Source of the DNA: Phycicoccus duodecadis
GTDB lineage: Bacteria; Actinomycetota; Actinomycetes; Actinomycetales; Dermatophilaceae
DNA length: 64,000 bases
Assembly (NCBI RefSeq): GCF_002846495.1
Contig: NZ_PJNE01000001.1
Span: forward strand, 2,232,001-2,296,000
Direction of reading: 5' to 3'
The notes below the pieces were generated by a model. It saw only the letters and a program-made list of their open reading frames with translations, did no database searches and had not been told where the DNA came from. A program made the position numbers and the translations under genes. Of the stretch, positions 1-8,862 are shown one piece after another. How positions within the stretch are numbered: position 1 is the stretch's first letter; every line of letters begins with the position of its first letter.

Positions 1-444
1 GACTGCGACGCCGTGGGCGTGCCCTCGGTCGTCGAGAACCTGATCTTCCCGCTGGCCGGCGAGGAGGCCCTCTCCCCCGAGGCCCGCGCCGACGCCATCA
101 TCGAGGCCGCCGTCCTCATCGACGACCTGCACCCGACCCTGCTCAAGCTCGAGTACCCGGGCAGCCCCGAGGCGTGCCGCCGCCTGGCCGAGCGCATCTC
201 GTCGCCGTGGGCCGTGCTCTCGGCCGGTGTCTCGTCCGACGAGTTCGCCGACGTGCTGCGGGTCAGCTGCGACGAGGGCGGGGCCAGCGGCTTCATCGCC
301 GGCCGCTCGGTCTGGCGCGAGGCCGTGGCGATGGACCACGACGAGCGCGTCGCCTTCCTGTCCGACACCGGCCGCCGACGGCTCGACGAGTACTGCGGCA
401 TCATCGAGGGCCGGGCCCGGTCCTACCGCGAGGTGAGGGCGTGA
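1..444 (+). CDS. LacD-type class I aldolase, C-terminal part (5' end outside window)
   Basis: The reading frame is open from the first base (DCDAVGVPS...), so the gene starts upstream and only about 147 C-terminal residues are visible. The fragment matches the C-terminal half of tagatose-1,6-bisphosphate aldolase (LacD) relatives. The segment TLLKLEYPG corresponds to the LacD strand that carries the Schiff-base lysine, and VLSAGVSSDEF with GFIAGRSVW corresponds to the phosphate-binding end of the barrel. LacD enzymes cleave ketose bisphosphates to dihydroxyacetone phosphate and glyceraldehyde 3-phosphate. The stop overlaps the GTG of the downstream sugar transporter ATPase by 4 nt (GTGA), so the aldolase probably acts on the sugar that the transporter imports. 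The family call is good; the substrate is unknown. Confidence 0.75.
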   Translation, partial: DCDAVGVPSVVENLIFPLAGEEALSPEARADAIIEAAVLIDDLHPTLLKLEYPGSPEACRRLAERISSPWAVLSAGVSSDEFADVLRVSCDEGGASGFIAGRSVWREAVAMDHDERVAFLSDTGRRRLDEYCGIIEGRARSYREVRA

Positions 445-1205
445 CCGCCCTGTTCGAGGCGACCGGCCTGCGCCGCCGCTTCGGCCGGGTCCAGGCCCTC
501 GACGGCGTCGACTTCGACGTCGAGGCCGGCGAGGTCGTCGCGCTGATCGGCGACAACGGCGCGGGCAAGTCGACCCTGGTCAAGGCGCTCACGGGCAACC
601 TCGACGTCGACGAGGGCGAGATCCGCTTCCAGGGCGAACCGGTGCACTTCACCACCCCGCAGGACGCCTCGCGGGTCGGCATCGAGGTCGTGCACCAGGA
701 CCTCGCGCTGGCCCCCCACCTGGACGCCGCCCAGAACATGTTCCTCGGCCGCGAGGTCATGCGCGGCGGCATCCTCGGCCACCTCGGCTTCATGGACACC
801 CCGCAGATGCGCAAGCGCTCGGCCCAGGCGTTCACCGAGCTCGGGTCGGCGGTACGCAGCGTCGTCACCCCGGTCGGCTCGATGTCGGGCGGGCAGAAGC
901 AGACCGTGGCCATCGCCCGGGCCGTCGCGTGGGCCGACAAGGTCCTCTTCCTCGACGAGCCCACGGCCGCCCTGGGTGTGGTCCAGACCCGCAACGTCCT
1001 CGACACCATCAAGAAGGTGCGCGACCGCGGTATCGCCGTCGTCCTCATCTCGCACTCGATGCCGCACGTCCTCGAGGTCGCCGACCGCGTCCAGGTGCTG
1101 CGGCTCGGGCGACGCGTCGCCACGTACCGCGGCGCCGACACCAGCGTCGAGCAGCTCGTCGGCGCCATGACCGGAGCACTCGACAGCAAGGAGGGAGCGG
1201 CATGA
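441..1205 (+). CDS. Sugar ABC transporter ATP-binding protein, single NBD (FrcA-type)
   Basis: A 254-residue ATPase starting at GTG 441, coupled to the upstream stop. It shows Walker A GDNGAGKST (about residues 37-45), the signature MSGGQKQ, Walker B VLFLDEPTA and the switch LISHS. The sequence resembles CUT2 sugar importers (RbsA/XylG/FrcA). Most CUT2 ATPases are fused dimers of about 500 residues, while this one has a single domain like the fructose ATPase FrcA, so it must act as a homodimer. After Walker B the D-loop reads AALGV rather than the usual AALG/SALD. The stop overlaps the permease ATG (ATGA). It should energise import through the next two genes. Confidence 0.9.
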   Translation: MTALFEATGLRRRFGRVQALDGVDFDVEAGEVVALIGDNGAGKSTLVKALTGNLDVDEGEIRFQGEPVHFTTPQDASRVGIEVVHQDLALAPHLDAAQNMFLGREVMRGGILGHLGFMDTPQMRKRSAQAFTELGSAVRSVVTPVGSMSGGQKQTVAIARAVAWADKVLFLDEPTAALGVVQTRNVLDTIKKVRDRGIAVVLISHSMPHVLEVADRVQVLRLGRRVATYRGADTSVEQLVGAMTGALDSKEGAA

Positions 1206-2233
1206 GCACCCGTACCGAGTCGGCGGCCCCGGTCATCGAGACCACGGCCCACCACGACAGCCCGCTCGAGCGGGTCAAGGCGATGCAGTCGGTGTGGATC
1301 CTCGGGGTTCTCGTCGTCATCGTGGCCGTCTTCGGGGTGCTGTCGCCGTCGACGTTCCTGACGGCCGGCAACATCACCAACATCGCGCAGAACGTCTCGA
1401 TCTGGGCCGTCCTCGCCGTCGGGATGACCTTCGTCATCATCACCTCGGGCATCGACCTCTCGGTCGGCTCGGTCCTGGTGGTCTCGTCGGTCGTCGCCGC
1501 CAAGGTCATGGAGTCGATGGGCGACAAGGGATGGGGCACGGCCGTCATCGGCCTGGTCCTGTCGGTGGTCGTGGGGGTCCTCTGGGGCTCGCTCAACGGG
1601 TTCCTGGTGGCCAAGGCCAACGTGCCGCCGCTCATCGTCACCCTCGGCACGCTCTCGGTCGCGCTCGGTGTGGCCCAGATCCTCACCGGTGGGCTCGACG
1701 TCCGCTCGGCCCCCGTGGTCCTCCAGGACAACATCGGCTACGGGCGGCTCGCGGGCATCCCGGTCATCACCATCATCGCGCTGGTGATCGTCATCCTCGG
1801 CGGGATCATGCTGCACCGCACCCGCTTCGGCCGCTACACCTACGCCATCGGCTCCAACGAGACCTCGGCGCGGCGGGTCGGCATCAACGTCGACCGCAAG
1901 CTCGTGCAGATATACGCGCTCTCGGGCCTCCTCGCCGGGGTCGCCGGCATCCTCTCGCTCGCCCAGTACGGGACGACGACGATCGCCGGCCAGTCCCTGA
2001 CCAACCTCAACGTCATCGCCGCCGTGGTCATCGGCGGGACGTCGATCTTCGGTGGCCAGGGCTCGATGTTCGGCTCGATGGTCGGCCTCTTCATCCCGGC
2101 GGTCCTCCAGTCGGGCTTCGTCATCATCGGCGTCTCCCCCTACTGGCAGACCGTGGCCGTCGGCTCGATCCTCATCACCGCCGTCTACGTCGACCAGCAG
2201 CGCCGCACCTCCGCCAGCGGCGGCCGAGGGTGA
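1202..2233 (+). CDS. Sugar ABC transporter permease (RbsC/FrcC family)
   Basis: A 343-residue polytopic membrane protein whose ATG overlaps the preceding stop. After a polar N-terminus of about 30 residues it has 8-10 hydrophobic helices. The segment GMTFVIITSGIDLSVGSV is the hallmark of branched-chain/CUT2 sugar permeases, and FGRYTYAIGSNETSARRVGI is the cytoplasmic coupling loop that contacts the ATPase. Length is typical of RbsC. It forms the pore for the substrate delivered by the lipoprotein encoded 125 bp downstream. Substrate specificity cannot be read from the sequence. Confidence 0.93.
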   Translation: MSTRTESAAPVIETTAHHDSPLERVKAMQSVWILGVLVVIVAVFGVLSPSTFLTAGNITNIAQNVSIWAVLAVGMTFVIITSGIDLSVGSVLVVSSVVAAKVMESMGDKGWGTAVIGLVLSVVVGVLWGSLNGFLVAKANVPPLIVTLGTLSVALGVAQILTGGLDVRSAPVVLQDNIGYGRLAGIPVITIIALVIVILGGIMLHRTRFGRYTYAIGSNETSARRVGINVDRKLVQIYALSGLLAGVAGILSLAQYGTTTIAGQSLTNLNVIAAVVIGGTSIFGGQGSMFGSMVGLFIPAVLQSGFVIIGVSPYWQTVAVGSILITAVYVDQQRRTSASGGRG

Positions 2234-2358
2234 CCCTCCCCAGGGGTTCCGCCCTCCTCATGCGTTCCACCCGTCCCACCGTTCCACCCGTCAGACGCAG
2301 CACCCGCACCACCAGCAGCACCGACAACGACGTCACCCCTTCCAGAAAGGCACCACAG

Positions 2359-3354
2359 ATGCGCAGCAGCACCTTCAGGATCACCGCGGCCGGCATCGGC
2401 TCCGTCCTGGCCCTCGCGGCCTGCTCCACCGGAGCGCCCACCGCCAGCAGCTCCGGCAGCGGCAGCGCCGCCGGCGGCAGCACCAACAAGACCATCGCCT
2501 TCGTCCAGGGCGTCGCCGGCGACGAGTTCTACATCACGATGAAGTGCGGGATCGAGGCCAAGGCCAAGGAGCTCGGCTACACCGTCACCACGCAGGGGCC
2601 GCAGAAGTTCGACCCCACGCTGCAGAAGCCGATCGTCGACTCGGTCACGGCCTCCAAGCCGGCCGCCCTCCTGGTCGCCCCCACCGACGTGCAGGCCATG
2701 CAGGCACCCCTGCAGCAGGCTGCGGCCGCCGGCATCAAGGTCGTCCTCGTCGACACCACCGTCAACGACCCGTCGTTCGCGGTCTCCCAGATCAGCTCCG
2801 ACAACATCGGTGGCGGGAAGGCCGCCTTCGACGCCATCAAGGGCGCCAAGCCCAGCGGCGGCAAGGTGCTGGTGATCTCCGTCGACCCGGGCATCTCCAC
2901 CACCGACGCCCGCGTCAAGGGCTTCGAGGACGCCGCGAAGGCCGACAGCTCCTTCCAGTACCTCGGCGTGCAGTACAGCCACAACGACCCGGCCACGGCC
3001 GCGAACCTCGTCTCGGCCGCGCTGCAGAAGGACCCCGACATCGTGGGCATCTTCGCCACCAACCTGTTCGCCGCCGAGGGCTCGGCCACCGGTGTCCGCC
3101 AGGCGGGCGCCAAGGGCGTCACCATCGTCGGCTTCGACGCGGGGCCGAACCAGATCAAGGCCCTCCAGGACGGCACCGTCCAGGCCCTGGTCGCCCAGCA
3201 GCCCGACACCATCGGCAGCGACGGCGTCGAGCAGGCGGACGCCGCCCTGACCGGCGGCTCGGTCGAGAAGAAGATCCAGACGGGCTTCACCATCATCACC
3301 AAGGACAACCTGTCCGGTGAGGGTGGCAAGGCGGCGTACAAGTCGACCTGCTGA
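2359..3354 (+). CDS. Sugar ABC transporter substrate-binding lipoprotein
   Basis: A 331-residue periplasmic-binding-protein type 1 (RbsB-like). The ATG at 2359 follows an AGAAAGG ribosome site. A signal peptide of about 21 residues ends in the lipobox LALAAC, so Cys22 should be lipidated. A Ser/Gly linker then leads into the sugar-binding fold (KTIAFVQGVAGDEFYITMKCG). LVAPTDVQAMQ, VDTTVND and IVGFDAGPNQIKALQDGTVQALVAQQP are typical of sugar-binding family 2. It follows the permease and ATPase genes and completes the importer. A strong hairpin terminator lies 15 bp after the stop. Confidence 0.93.
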   Translation: MRSSTFRITAAGIGSVLALAACSTGAPTASSSGSGSAAGGSTNKTIAFVQGVAGDEFYITMKCGIEAKAKELGYTVTTQGPQKFDPTLQKPIVDSVTASKPAALLVAPTDVQAMQAPLQQAAAAGIKVVLVDTTVNDPSFAVSQISSDNIGGGKAAFDAIKGAKPSGGKVLVISVDPGISTTDARVKGFEDAAKADSSFQYLGVQYSHNDPATAANLVSAALQKDPDIVGIFATNLFAAEGSATGVRQAGAKGVTIVGFDAGPNQIKALQDGTVQALVAQQPDTIGSDGVEQADAALTGGSVEKKIQTGFTIITKDNLSGEGGKAAYKSTC

Positions 3355-3369
3355 CCCCCACCCCTCGAC

Positions 3370-3409
3370 CACGAGGCCGCCGCGTGCCATGAGCCGCGGC
3401 GGCCTCGTG
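3370..3409 (+). terminator. Terminator of the sugar transporter operon
   Basis: A perfect 15-bp inverted repeat (arms 3370-3384 and 3395-3409, 10-nt loop) starts 15 bp after the binding-protein stop. No T-run follows, as is common in actinobacteria. The next gene is on the same strand with its own upstream region, so the hairpin most likely ends this operon. Confidence 0.8.
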
Positions 3410-3566
3410 CCGTCCGGGGCCAGGTCGCGGACGCCGAGCAGCCGACCCGGCATCCGTCGAATGGCCACTCCCCCGCGCGAGGCGCCCCGGCCGCTGCGAG
3501 CGCCGACGTAGCGTGGCGGACGAGTGCCCGCGTCCTGGTCGTGCACCTCGACGAGGGAGTGCCGTG

Positions 3567-5792
3567 ATGGCCCGACGCGGACAGACCCGCCTGCGCACCA
3601 CGGCGACGGTGGTCGGCACGGTCCTGGTCGTGGTCCTCGAGATGGCGCTCCTCACGGGGGTCTGGCACCTCGGTGACGCCCTCGACCGGCAGCGCGAGGC
3701 CGCGTCCGCCCTGTCCGGCACGCTCGGCTCCCTGACGCCGGCCTCGGCCGAGGGCGCCACGAACACCGTCGACCGCGCGGTGCAGGCGCTCGTGGCGGCC
3801 GGGGTCGACACGACGCCGGGGACCGCCGGGGCCGCGCTGGTCGACAGCGCGCGCGCGTTCCGCGCCGACCCGTCCGACCCGGCGGCGCTGGCGTCGCTGC
3901 GCGTGGCCGACGACGCTGTCGCGGCCGACCTGCGGGCCGCCACCAGCGCCCGCGGATGGGCGGCCCTCGCCCTCCACGCCGCCCTGCTGATCATCGCCTC
4001 GCTGGGCTGGTTCGTCTGGTTCCGCCGGCTCGTCGACCGCCACCGCGAGATGGAGCACCGCCTGACCGCCCAGCACGTCGTCGACCAGCGCGAGCGGCGG
4101 CTGCTGGCCCTGGTGCAGAACAGTGCCGACCTGGTGGTCCTGGTCGAGCCCGACGGCACCGCGTCCTTCGTCACCCCGTCGGCCGCGACGATGCTGGGCC
4201 GCCACCCCGAGGCCCACACCGGCCGCCCGCTGGGCCACCTGCTCGGCGAGGGCGCGGTGGAGGTGCTGCGGATGGTGGGCATCGGCCGCCAGGGCGACCA
4301 GACGGTGCGGGTGCGCCTGGTCCACCAGGACGGGCGCGACCTGGTCGCCGAGGGCACCCTGACCAACCTGCTCGACGAACCCGCCGTCGCCGCCTGGGTG
4401 CTGACCCTGCGCGACGTCACCGACCAGCACAGCCTGGCCGAGGAGCTCGCCCACCAGGCCTTCCACGACTCGCTGACCGGCCTCGCGAACCGTGCCCTCT
4501 TCTGCGACCGCCTCGACCACGCGCTCCGGCGGCAGGGCGGCGGCACCGCGGCGGTGCTGTTCTGGGACCTCGACGACTTCAAGCTGGTCAACGACACCCG
4601 CGGGCACTCCGTCGGCGACCGGCTCCTCGTGGTGGTGGCCGACCGGCTGCGCGGCGCCGTCCGGCCCTCCGACACCGTCGCCCGGCTGGGCGGCGACGAG
4701 TTCGCGGTCCTGATGGAGGACGTCGACGAGAGCTGGGCCGTCACCGTCGCCGAGCGCGTGCTCGAGGCGCTGGCCGAGCCGGTCGAGATCGACGGCACCG
4801 TGTGGACGGTCCGCGCCAGCGTGGGCGTCACCACCTCCCGCACCGGCGAGGCGTCGGGCGAGGAGATGCTGCGCGACGCCGACATCGCCATGTACTGGGC
4901 CAAGGAGCACGGCAAGAGCTCGGTCTCGGTCTACGACACCGCCCGCCAGGCCGCCTCGCTCGAGGTCATGGCCCTGCAGAACGAGCTGCAGCGCGCCATC
5001 GACGGCGGCGAGCTGGTGCTGCACTTCCAGCCCACGATCGACCTGGCCTCGCGCACCGTCACCGGCTTCGAGGCGCTCGTGCGCTGGCAGCACCCCGAGC
5101 GCGGGCTCGTCGGGCCGGCCGAGTTCATCCCGATGGCCGAGCGCTCGGGCCTCGTGGTCCCGCTCGGGTCCTGGGTGCTGCGCGAGGCGTGCCGCGCCGC
5201 CGTGACGATGGGCGAGGGCGACGACGCGCCGTCGATGGGCGTCAACGTCTCGTCGCAGCAGCTGGTCCGCCCCGGCTTCGTCGAGGAGGTCGCGCGGGTG
5301 CTGCGCGAGTCGGGCCTGCGCTCGCAGCGGCTCGTGCTCGAGGTCACCGAGTCGGTCCTGCTCGACGACTTCGAGGCCGCCGAGCGCGCCCTGAACGGCC
5401 TGCGCGCCATCGGGGTCTCGATCGCCATCGACGACTTCGGCACCGGCTACAGCTCGCTCAGCTACCTCTCGCAGCTGCCGGTCGACATCCTCAAGGTCGA
5501 CAAGTCCTTCATCGACCGGGTGTGCGCCGAGGACCACTCGGCCTCGGTGACGCTGGCCATCCTCGAGATGAGCCGCTCGCTGCGGCTGCAGACGGTCGCC
5601 GAGGGGGTCGAGACCCTCGAGCAGGCCGCCTGGCTCGAGGAACGGGCCTGCGGCCGCGGCCAGGGCTTCCTCTGGTCGCGCCCGGTACCGCTGGCCGACG
5701 CCCGGGCCCTCCTCCTGCGGCCGCTCGAGGACCCCGCCGACGTCGGGCCCGAGGACGACGCGGCCGACGACGCCGAGGCCGTCACCGCCTGA
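3567..5792 (+). CDS. Membrane PAS-GGDEF-EAL protein (cyclic-di-GMP turnover)
   Basis: A 741-residue protein. Transmembrane helices at about residues 10-33 and 131-153 flank an extracytoplasmic helical sensor of about 95 residues. A PAS-like segment (LLALVQNSADLVVLVEPDG) follows, then a GGDEF domain with RLGGDEFAVL (about 373-382) and an EAL domain with GFEALVRWQHP (about 500-510), DDFGTGYSSLSYL and QGFLWSRP. Both catalytic motifs look intact, so the protein could make and degrade cyclic-di-GMP; which activity dominates is unknown. The start was set at ATG 3567, preceded by GAGGGAGTGCCGTG; an upstream extension would remove the N-terminal helix context. A TAGCGT box at 3509-3514 is a plausible -10. 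It is monocistronic, converging on the next gene. Confidence 0.92.
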   Translation: MARRGQTRLRTTATVVGTVLVVVLEMALLTGVWHLGDALDRQREAASALSGTLGSLTPASAEGATNTVDRAVQALVAAGVDTTPGTAGAALVDSARAFRADPSDPAALASLRVADDAVAADLRAATSARGWAALALHAALLIIASLGWFVWFRRLVDRHREMEHRLTAQHVVDQRERRLLALVQNSADLVVLVEPDGTASFVTPSAATMLGRHPEAHTGRPLGHLLGEGAVEVLRMVGIGRQGDQTVRVRLVHQDGRDLVAEGTLTNLLDEPAVAAWVLTLRDVTDQHSLAEELAHQAFHDSLTGLANRALFCDRLDHALRRQGGGTAAVLFWDLDDFKLVNDTRGHSVGDRLLVVVADRLRGAVRPSDTVARLGGDEFAVLMEDVDESWAVTVAERVLEALAEPVEIDGTVWTVRASVGVTTSRTGEASGEEMLRDADIAMYWAKEHGKSSVSVYDTARQAASLEVMALQNELQRAIDGGELVLHFQPTIDLASRTVTGFEALVRWQHPERGLVGPAEFIPMAERSGLVVPLGSWVLREACRAAVTMGEGDDAPSMGVNVSSQQLVRPGFVEEVARVLRESGLRSQRLVLEVTESVLLDDFEAAERALNGLRAIGVSIAIDDFGTGYSSLSYLSQLPVDILKVDKSFIDRVCAEDHSASVTLAILEMSRSLRLQTVAEGVETLEQAAWLEERACGRGQGFLWSRPVPLADARALLLRPLEDPADVGPEDDAADDAEAVTA

Positions 5793-5822
5793 CCCCGCCA
5801 CCGGGCCGGCGAGGGGGGCGGC

Positions 5823-7085
5823 TCAGGCGCGGGCCGCACGCCCCTCGCGCACCACGCGGCGCCGCCCGCGGTCGGCGAGCACGCCGGTGCCCAGCAGCAC
5901 CACCCCGACGGCCAGGAACAGCACCGAGCCGGATAGCACGGGGGCGAAGACCGCGAACGCCTGGGTGGTCGTGAAGACGACCAGCGCAGCGGTCGCGAGC
6001 CAGGTGAGCCGGTCGGAGTCGCGCAGGCCGCCGAGCACCGCGGTGCCGCTGGCGACGGCGAGGTAGGCCACGACGGTGACGACGGCCCGCACCCAGTCAC
6101 CGCCGGTGAGCTCCCCGGTGCGCAGGGCGCCGCTCGAGGGTCGCCACAGCGCCAGCACCACCACGAGGGCGAGGACGGCCGTGGCCAGCCCGACCTCGAG
6201 CCGGTCGAGCCGGTCGCCGGTGAGCACCCCTGCGACCGCCACCACCAGCGCGACGGCCACGACCACCCACACCGAGGCCGGCGTCCCCCGGTCGGGGGCC
6301 CCGGAGCGCAGCGCCGCCACGAAGAGCGCGCCCAGCCCCAGGCCGGCGCCGACCTCGCGCCAGGGCACGGCGAGCGCCCGCCGCGCGTGGTCCGGGAGCC
6401 GGTGATGCAGCGCCCCCACGGCCACCGCCAGCAGCGCCGCGGCCGCGACGCCCAGCGTCACGCCCGACCCGTCGTCGTCCTCCTCGGCCCACCTCGACAG
6501 CAGCCAGAACGTGGCGAGCAGGACCCCGAGGACGGTCGGCCCGACGGCGACCCACACGTACGCGTGCACGAGGGCGCCGAGCGCCCACACCCCCACCAGC
6601 GTCGGGTCGTCCAGCGACAGGCCCAGGGTCTGGGCCGCCTGGAAGACCGCGGCCCCGAACGCCCCCGCGGCGAGCAGCCGGACGGCGCCGACGACCGGGG
6701 ACGCGACCCCGCCCGCGCGGGCCCGGCGCCGCGCCAGCGCCTCGGCCGCCACGACCAGCCCGACCCAGAGCAGCACGACCAGGACCAGGCGCAGCGCGAG
6801 CGAGAGCGCGTCGAGGTTGGCCACGACCAGCCAGATGAGGCCGAGACCCACGAACAGCGCCCCGAGGGTGAGCACGATGCGCACCAGGGTGACGCGGCGG
6901 TGGGCGACGTAGCGGCCGCGGATGGCGCGGGCGGCGACGTCGTCGACCAGGCCCTCGGCCCGCCAGGCGCCGAGCTGGTGCTCGAGCCAGGCCAGCTGCG
7001 CCGGGGTCGCCGGGTGCCGCAGCTCCGGCCCGGCCCCGTCGTCGGGCACCGGCGGCAGTGACGTGGTGGTGGGTGGCGCGGACAT
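5823..7085 (-). CDS. DUF2157-type multi-pass membrane protein
   Basis: A 420-residue protein. The ATG complement is at 7083-7085, preceded on its strand by a GAGGAGG ribosome site, which decides the start. The cytoplasmic N-terminus (TPAQLAWLEHQLGAWRAEGLVDDVAARAI) is the helical segment that opens DUF2157 proteins. About twelve hydrophobic helices rich in Ala, Val and Leu follow. The biochemical role of the family is unknown; it is found in many envelopes. It converges with the GGDEF-EAL gene (30-bp gap), and no partner gene is obvious. Confidence 0.78.
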   Translation of the reverse strand: MSAPPTTTSLPPVPDDGAGPELRHPATPAQLAWLEHQLGAWRAEGLVDDVAARAIRGRYVAHRRVTLVRIVLTLGALFVGLGLIWLVVANLDALSLALRLVLVVLLWVGLVVAAEALARRRARAGGVASPVVGAVRLLAAGAFGAAVFQAAQTLGLSLDDPTLVGVWALGALVHAYVWVAVGPTVLGVLLATFWLLSRWAEEDDDGSGVTLGVAAAALLAVAVGALHHRLPDHARRALAVPWREVGAGLGLGALFVAALRSGAPDRGTPASVWVVVAVALVVAVAGVLTGDRLDRLEVGLATAVLALVVVLALWRPSSGALRTGELTGGDWVRAVVTVVAYLAVASGTAVLGGLRDSDRLTWLATAALVVFTTTQAFAVFAPVLSGSVLFLAVGVVLLGTGVLADRGRRRVVREGRAARA

Positions 7086-7237
7086 CGCGGCCTCCTCGTG
7101 ACGAGCGGGCCCCGGGGCGGGTCCACCTCCAGTGTCCTGCGTGCCCGGGCCGGGCACCAGGGCCGGGCCCTCTCCCCGCCGGGGCCGGCCCGTGAGGTGC
7201 GGCACACCGGGGCGCGCGGCGGCCTGGGCGTCCCGGC

Positions 7238-8260
7238 TCAGGCCCGGCGGGCGCCCCCGTCGCCGCGCCGCGCGAGCGACACGCCCCACGTGGCGCGGAA
7301 GGTGTCGCCCGGGTCGAGCCGGGCCACCCCGATGCCGCTCTGGAACGCGTTGGGAGGGCCGGTCATGGGTTCCGCGCCGAGACCGCGGCGCCGCCGGTCC
7401 GGCGCCAGGGTGTCACCGGTGAAGATCTCGACCACGGGGTAGGCCCGGTCGACCCACAGCCCCACGACCTCGCCGTCGGCGCTCTCGAGGCTGACCCACG
7501 CCCGGCCCCGCTCGTCGCGCCGCAGGTCGGTGAAGGCGTCGTCGACCGCGAGGTCGCCCAGCCGCCGCCCCTCCCGGAAGTCGTACGCGGTCCCCGTGAC
7601 GTCCTCGCGGCCGGTGGGCAGCTGGCGCTGCGGGTCGGTGAGGATGCGCGTGCTCGCCTCCAGCCGCAGGGTGCAGTCGTCGACCAGACCGTCCGCCGGT
7701 GCGAGATACGGGTGCTGGCCGCACGCGTAGGGGGCGGGGCGGTCCCCGAGGTTGGTCGCCGACGTCGTGACGCTCAGCCCCTCGTCGTCGAGGCGGTAGC
7801 CGACGCGCACTCCCAGCGTGAAGGGGTACCCGGGCCGGGGGAAGAGCGTGGTGCCCATGACCACGTGCCCCTCCTCGTGCGTCACACAGCTCCAGGGCTG
7901 CCAGCGCAGGAAGCCGTGGATGGCGTTCCCCTTCTCCGGCTCGGTCAGCGGGACCTGGTGGTCCTCCCCGTCGAAGCGGTAGCGCCCGTCACCGAGCCGG
8001 TTGGGCCACGGCACGAGCGGCGCGCCGTGGGCTCCGTCGCACATCTGGTCGAGGGCGTACGGCTGCAGCACGTCACGGCCCCCGACCTCGTACGCGCGGA
8101 TGCCGCCCCCGACCTCCACGACGGTCGCGTGCTGGTCCCCGTGGGTGATCGGGTACTGGGCGCCGGACGGCGGGATGCCGCCGGCCGACCCCGGCGGCGT
8201 CGGGGCGGGGTCGGGCCGTCGGCCGGTGCTCACGGGTGCTGTCTCTCTCTCGGTCGTCAC
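7238..8260 (-). CDS. Aldose 1-epimerase (galactose mutarotase family)
   Basis: A 340-residue protein from GTG 8260. Family motifs include NAIHGFLRWQPW and CGQHPYLAP, carrying the conserved histidines, and a C-terminal VVEIFTGD carrying the catalytic glutamate. The family interconverts alpha and beta anomers of free aldoses. GTG 8260 has AAAGGGG about 11 nt upstream; GTG 8233, preceded by GAGAGAGA, is a reasonable alternative. The ATG at 8305 lies inside the operator region and is unlikely. It is divergent from the oxidoreductase operon across a region with two copies of a palindrome also found by the MarR gene. It probably supplies the anomer that the neighbouring dehydrogenase oxidises (inference). 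Confidence 0.87.
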   Translation of the reverse strand: MTTERETAPVSTGRRPDPAPTPPGSAGGIPPSGAQYPITHGDQHATVVEVGGGIRAYEVGGRDVLQPYALDQMCDGAHGAPLVPWPNRLGDGRYRFDGEDHQVPLTEPEKGNAIHGFLRWQPWSCVTHEEGHVVMGTTLFPRPGYPFTLGVRVGYRLDDEGLSVTTSATNLGDRPAPYACGQHPYLAPADGLVDDCTLRLEASTRILTDPQRQLPTGREDVTGTAYDFREGRRLGDLAVDDAFTDLRRDERGRAWVSLESADGEVVGLWVDRAYPVVEIFTGDTLAPDRRRRGLGAEPMTGPPNAFQSGIGVARLDPGDTFRATWGVSLARRGDGGARRA

Positions 8261-8280
8261 CGGACCAGTGTCCCCTTTAG

Positions 8281-8323
8281 TTGCGTAAACGCAAACATTT
8301 GCCATATGGTTGCACTAACGCAA
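8281..8323. promoter_or_regulatory. Paired palindromic operators over the divergent oxidoreductase promoter
   Basis: Two related 14-bp palindromes, TTGCGTAAACGCAA (8281-8294) and TTGCACTAACGCAA (8310-8323), have centres 29 bp apart. A plausible plus-strand promoter, TTGCGT (8281-8286), 16 bp, CATATG (8303-8308), is overlapped at -35 by the first copy and near the start site by the second. This is the geometry of repression. Similar half-sites lie upstream of the MarR gene at 14.3 kb, so MarR is the likely ligand. Binding is inferred only. Confidence 0.6.
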
Positions 8324-8391
8324 TCAATGCTGCGCCATGACATCCGGGACACCGGGGGCCGGGCGTCAGCGAGCAACCGAGAGGACCGGGG

Positions 8392-8862
8392 ATGGCACCA
8401 GCTCCTGCATCCGACCTGACGACCGAGCCCGTCCTGCACGGGATCGACCGCATGGTCCGCAACATCGAGACCGGGCGCTTCGAGCGCAGCCTGTCGGCGC
8501 TGACCGCGGCCGGTGCCCTGGTCGCGGCCGTCGAGATCTTCTTCGAGCACGACTCCGCCAGCTTCGGCAACAAGCTGATGTGGGTGCCGGTGGCGATGGG
8601 CCCGGTCGGGGCGGCCGCCGGCATCGCCGGGTTCTTCAGCCGCCGGATGGCCAAGACGGCCCTGCCCGTCGCCTCGGCCGCCATCGTCGTCGTCGGCGTG
8701 CAGGGGGTCTACCTGCACGCACGGGGTATCGCCCAGAAGCCGGGGGGATGGCGCAACGCGCGCTACAACCTCGAGATGGGTCCGCCGCTGCTGGCCCCGC
8801 TGCTGGTCACGATGGTCGGTGGCATGGGCCTGCTGGCCGCCGTCCTGCGACGCGAGCAGTGA
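8392..8862 (+). CDS. Four-helix membrane protein of the GMC oxidoreductase operon
   Basis: A 156-residue protein starting at ATG 8392 after GAGAGGACCGGGG. Four hydrophobic helices lie at about 37-54, 66-87, 93-116 and 133-152, with short charged loops. The N-terminus (LHGIDRMVRNIETGRFERSLSALTAAGAL) looks cytoplasmic and amphipathic. No haem-binding CxxCH or paired histidines are visible, so it is not an obvious cytochrome. Its stop overlaps the GTG of the next gene (GTGA), so it is translationally coupled to the dehydrogenase small subunit. It may anchor that complex at the membrane (inference). No named family was recognised with confidence. Confidence 0.75.
   Translation: MAPAPASDLTTEPVLHGIDRMVRNIETGRFERSLSALTAAGALVAAVEIFFEHDSASFGNKLMWVPVAMGPVGAAAGIAGFFSRRMAKTALPVASAAIVVVGVQGVYLHARGIAQKPGGWRNARYNLEMGPPLLAPLLVTMVGGMGLLAAVLRREQ

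Noticed and set aside
2577..5801. A 1074-codon minus-strand frame across the GGDEF-EAL gene
   Set aside because: Low-complexity shadow product with no motifs; the plus-strand frame has intact GGDEF and EAL signatures.
8261..8305. ATG 8305 as the aldose 1-epimerase start
   Set aside because: It lies inside the operator/promoter region and would put the palindrome in the coding sequence. GTG 8260 with AAAGGGG upstream is better.
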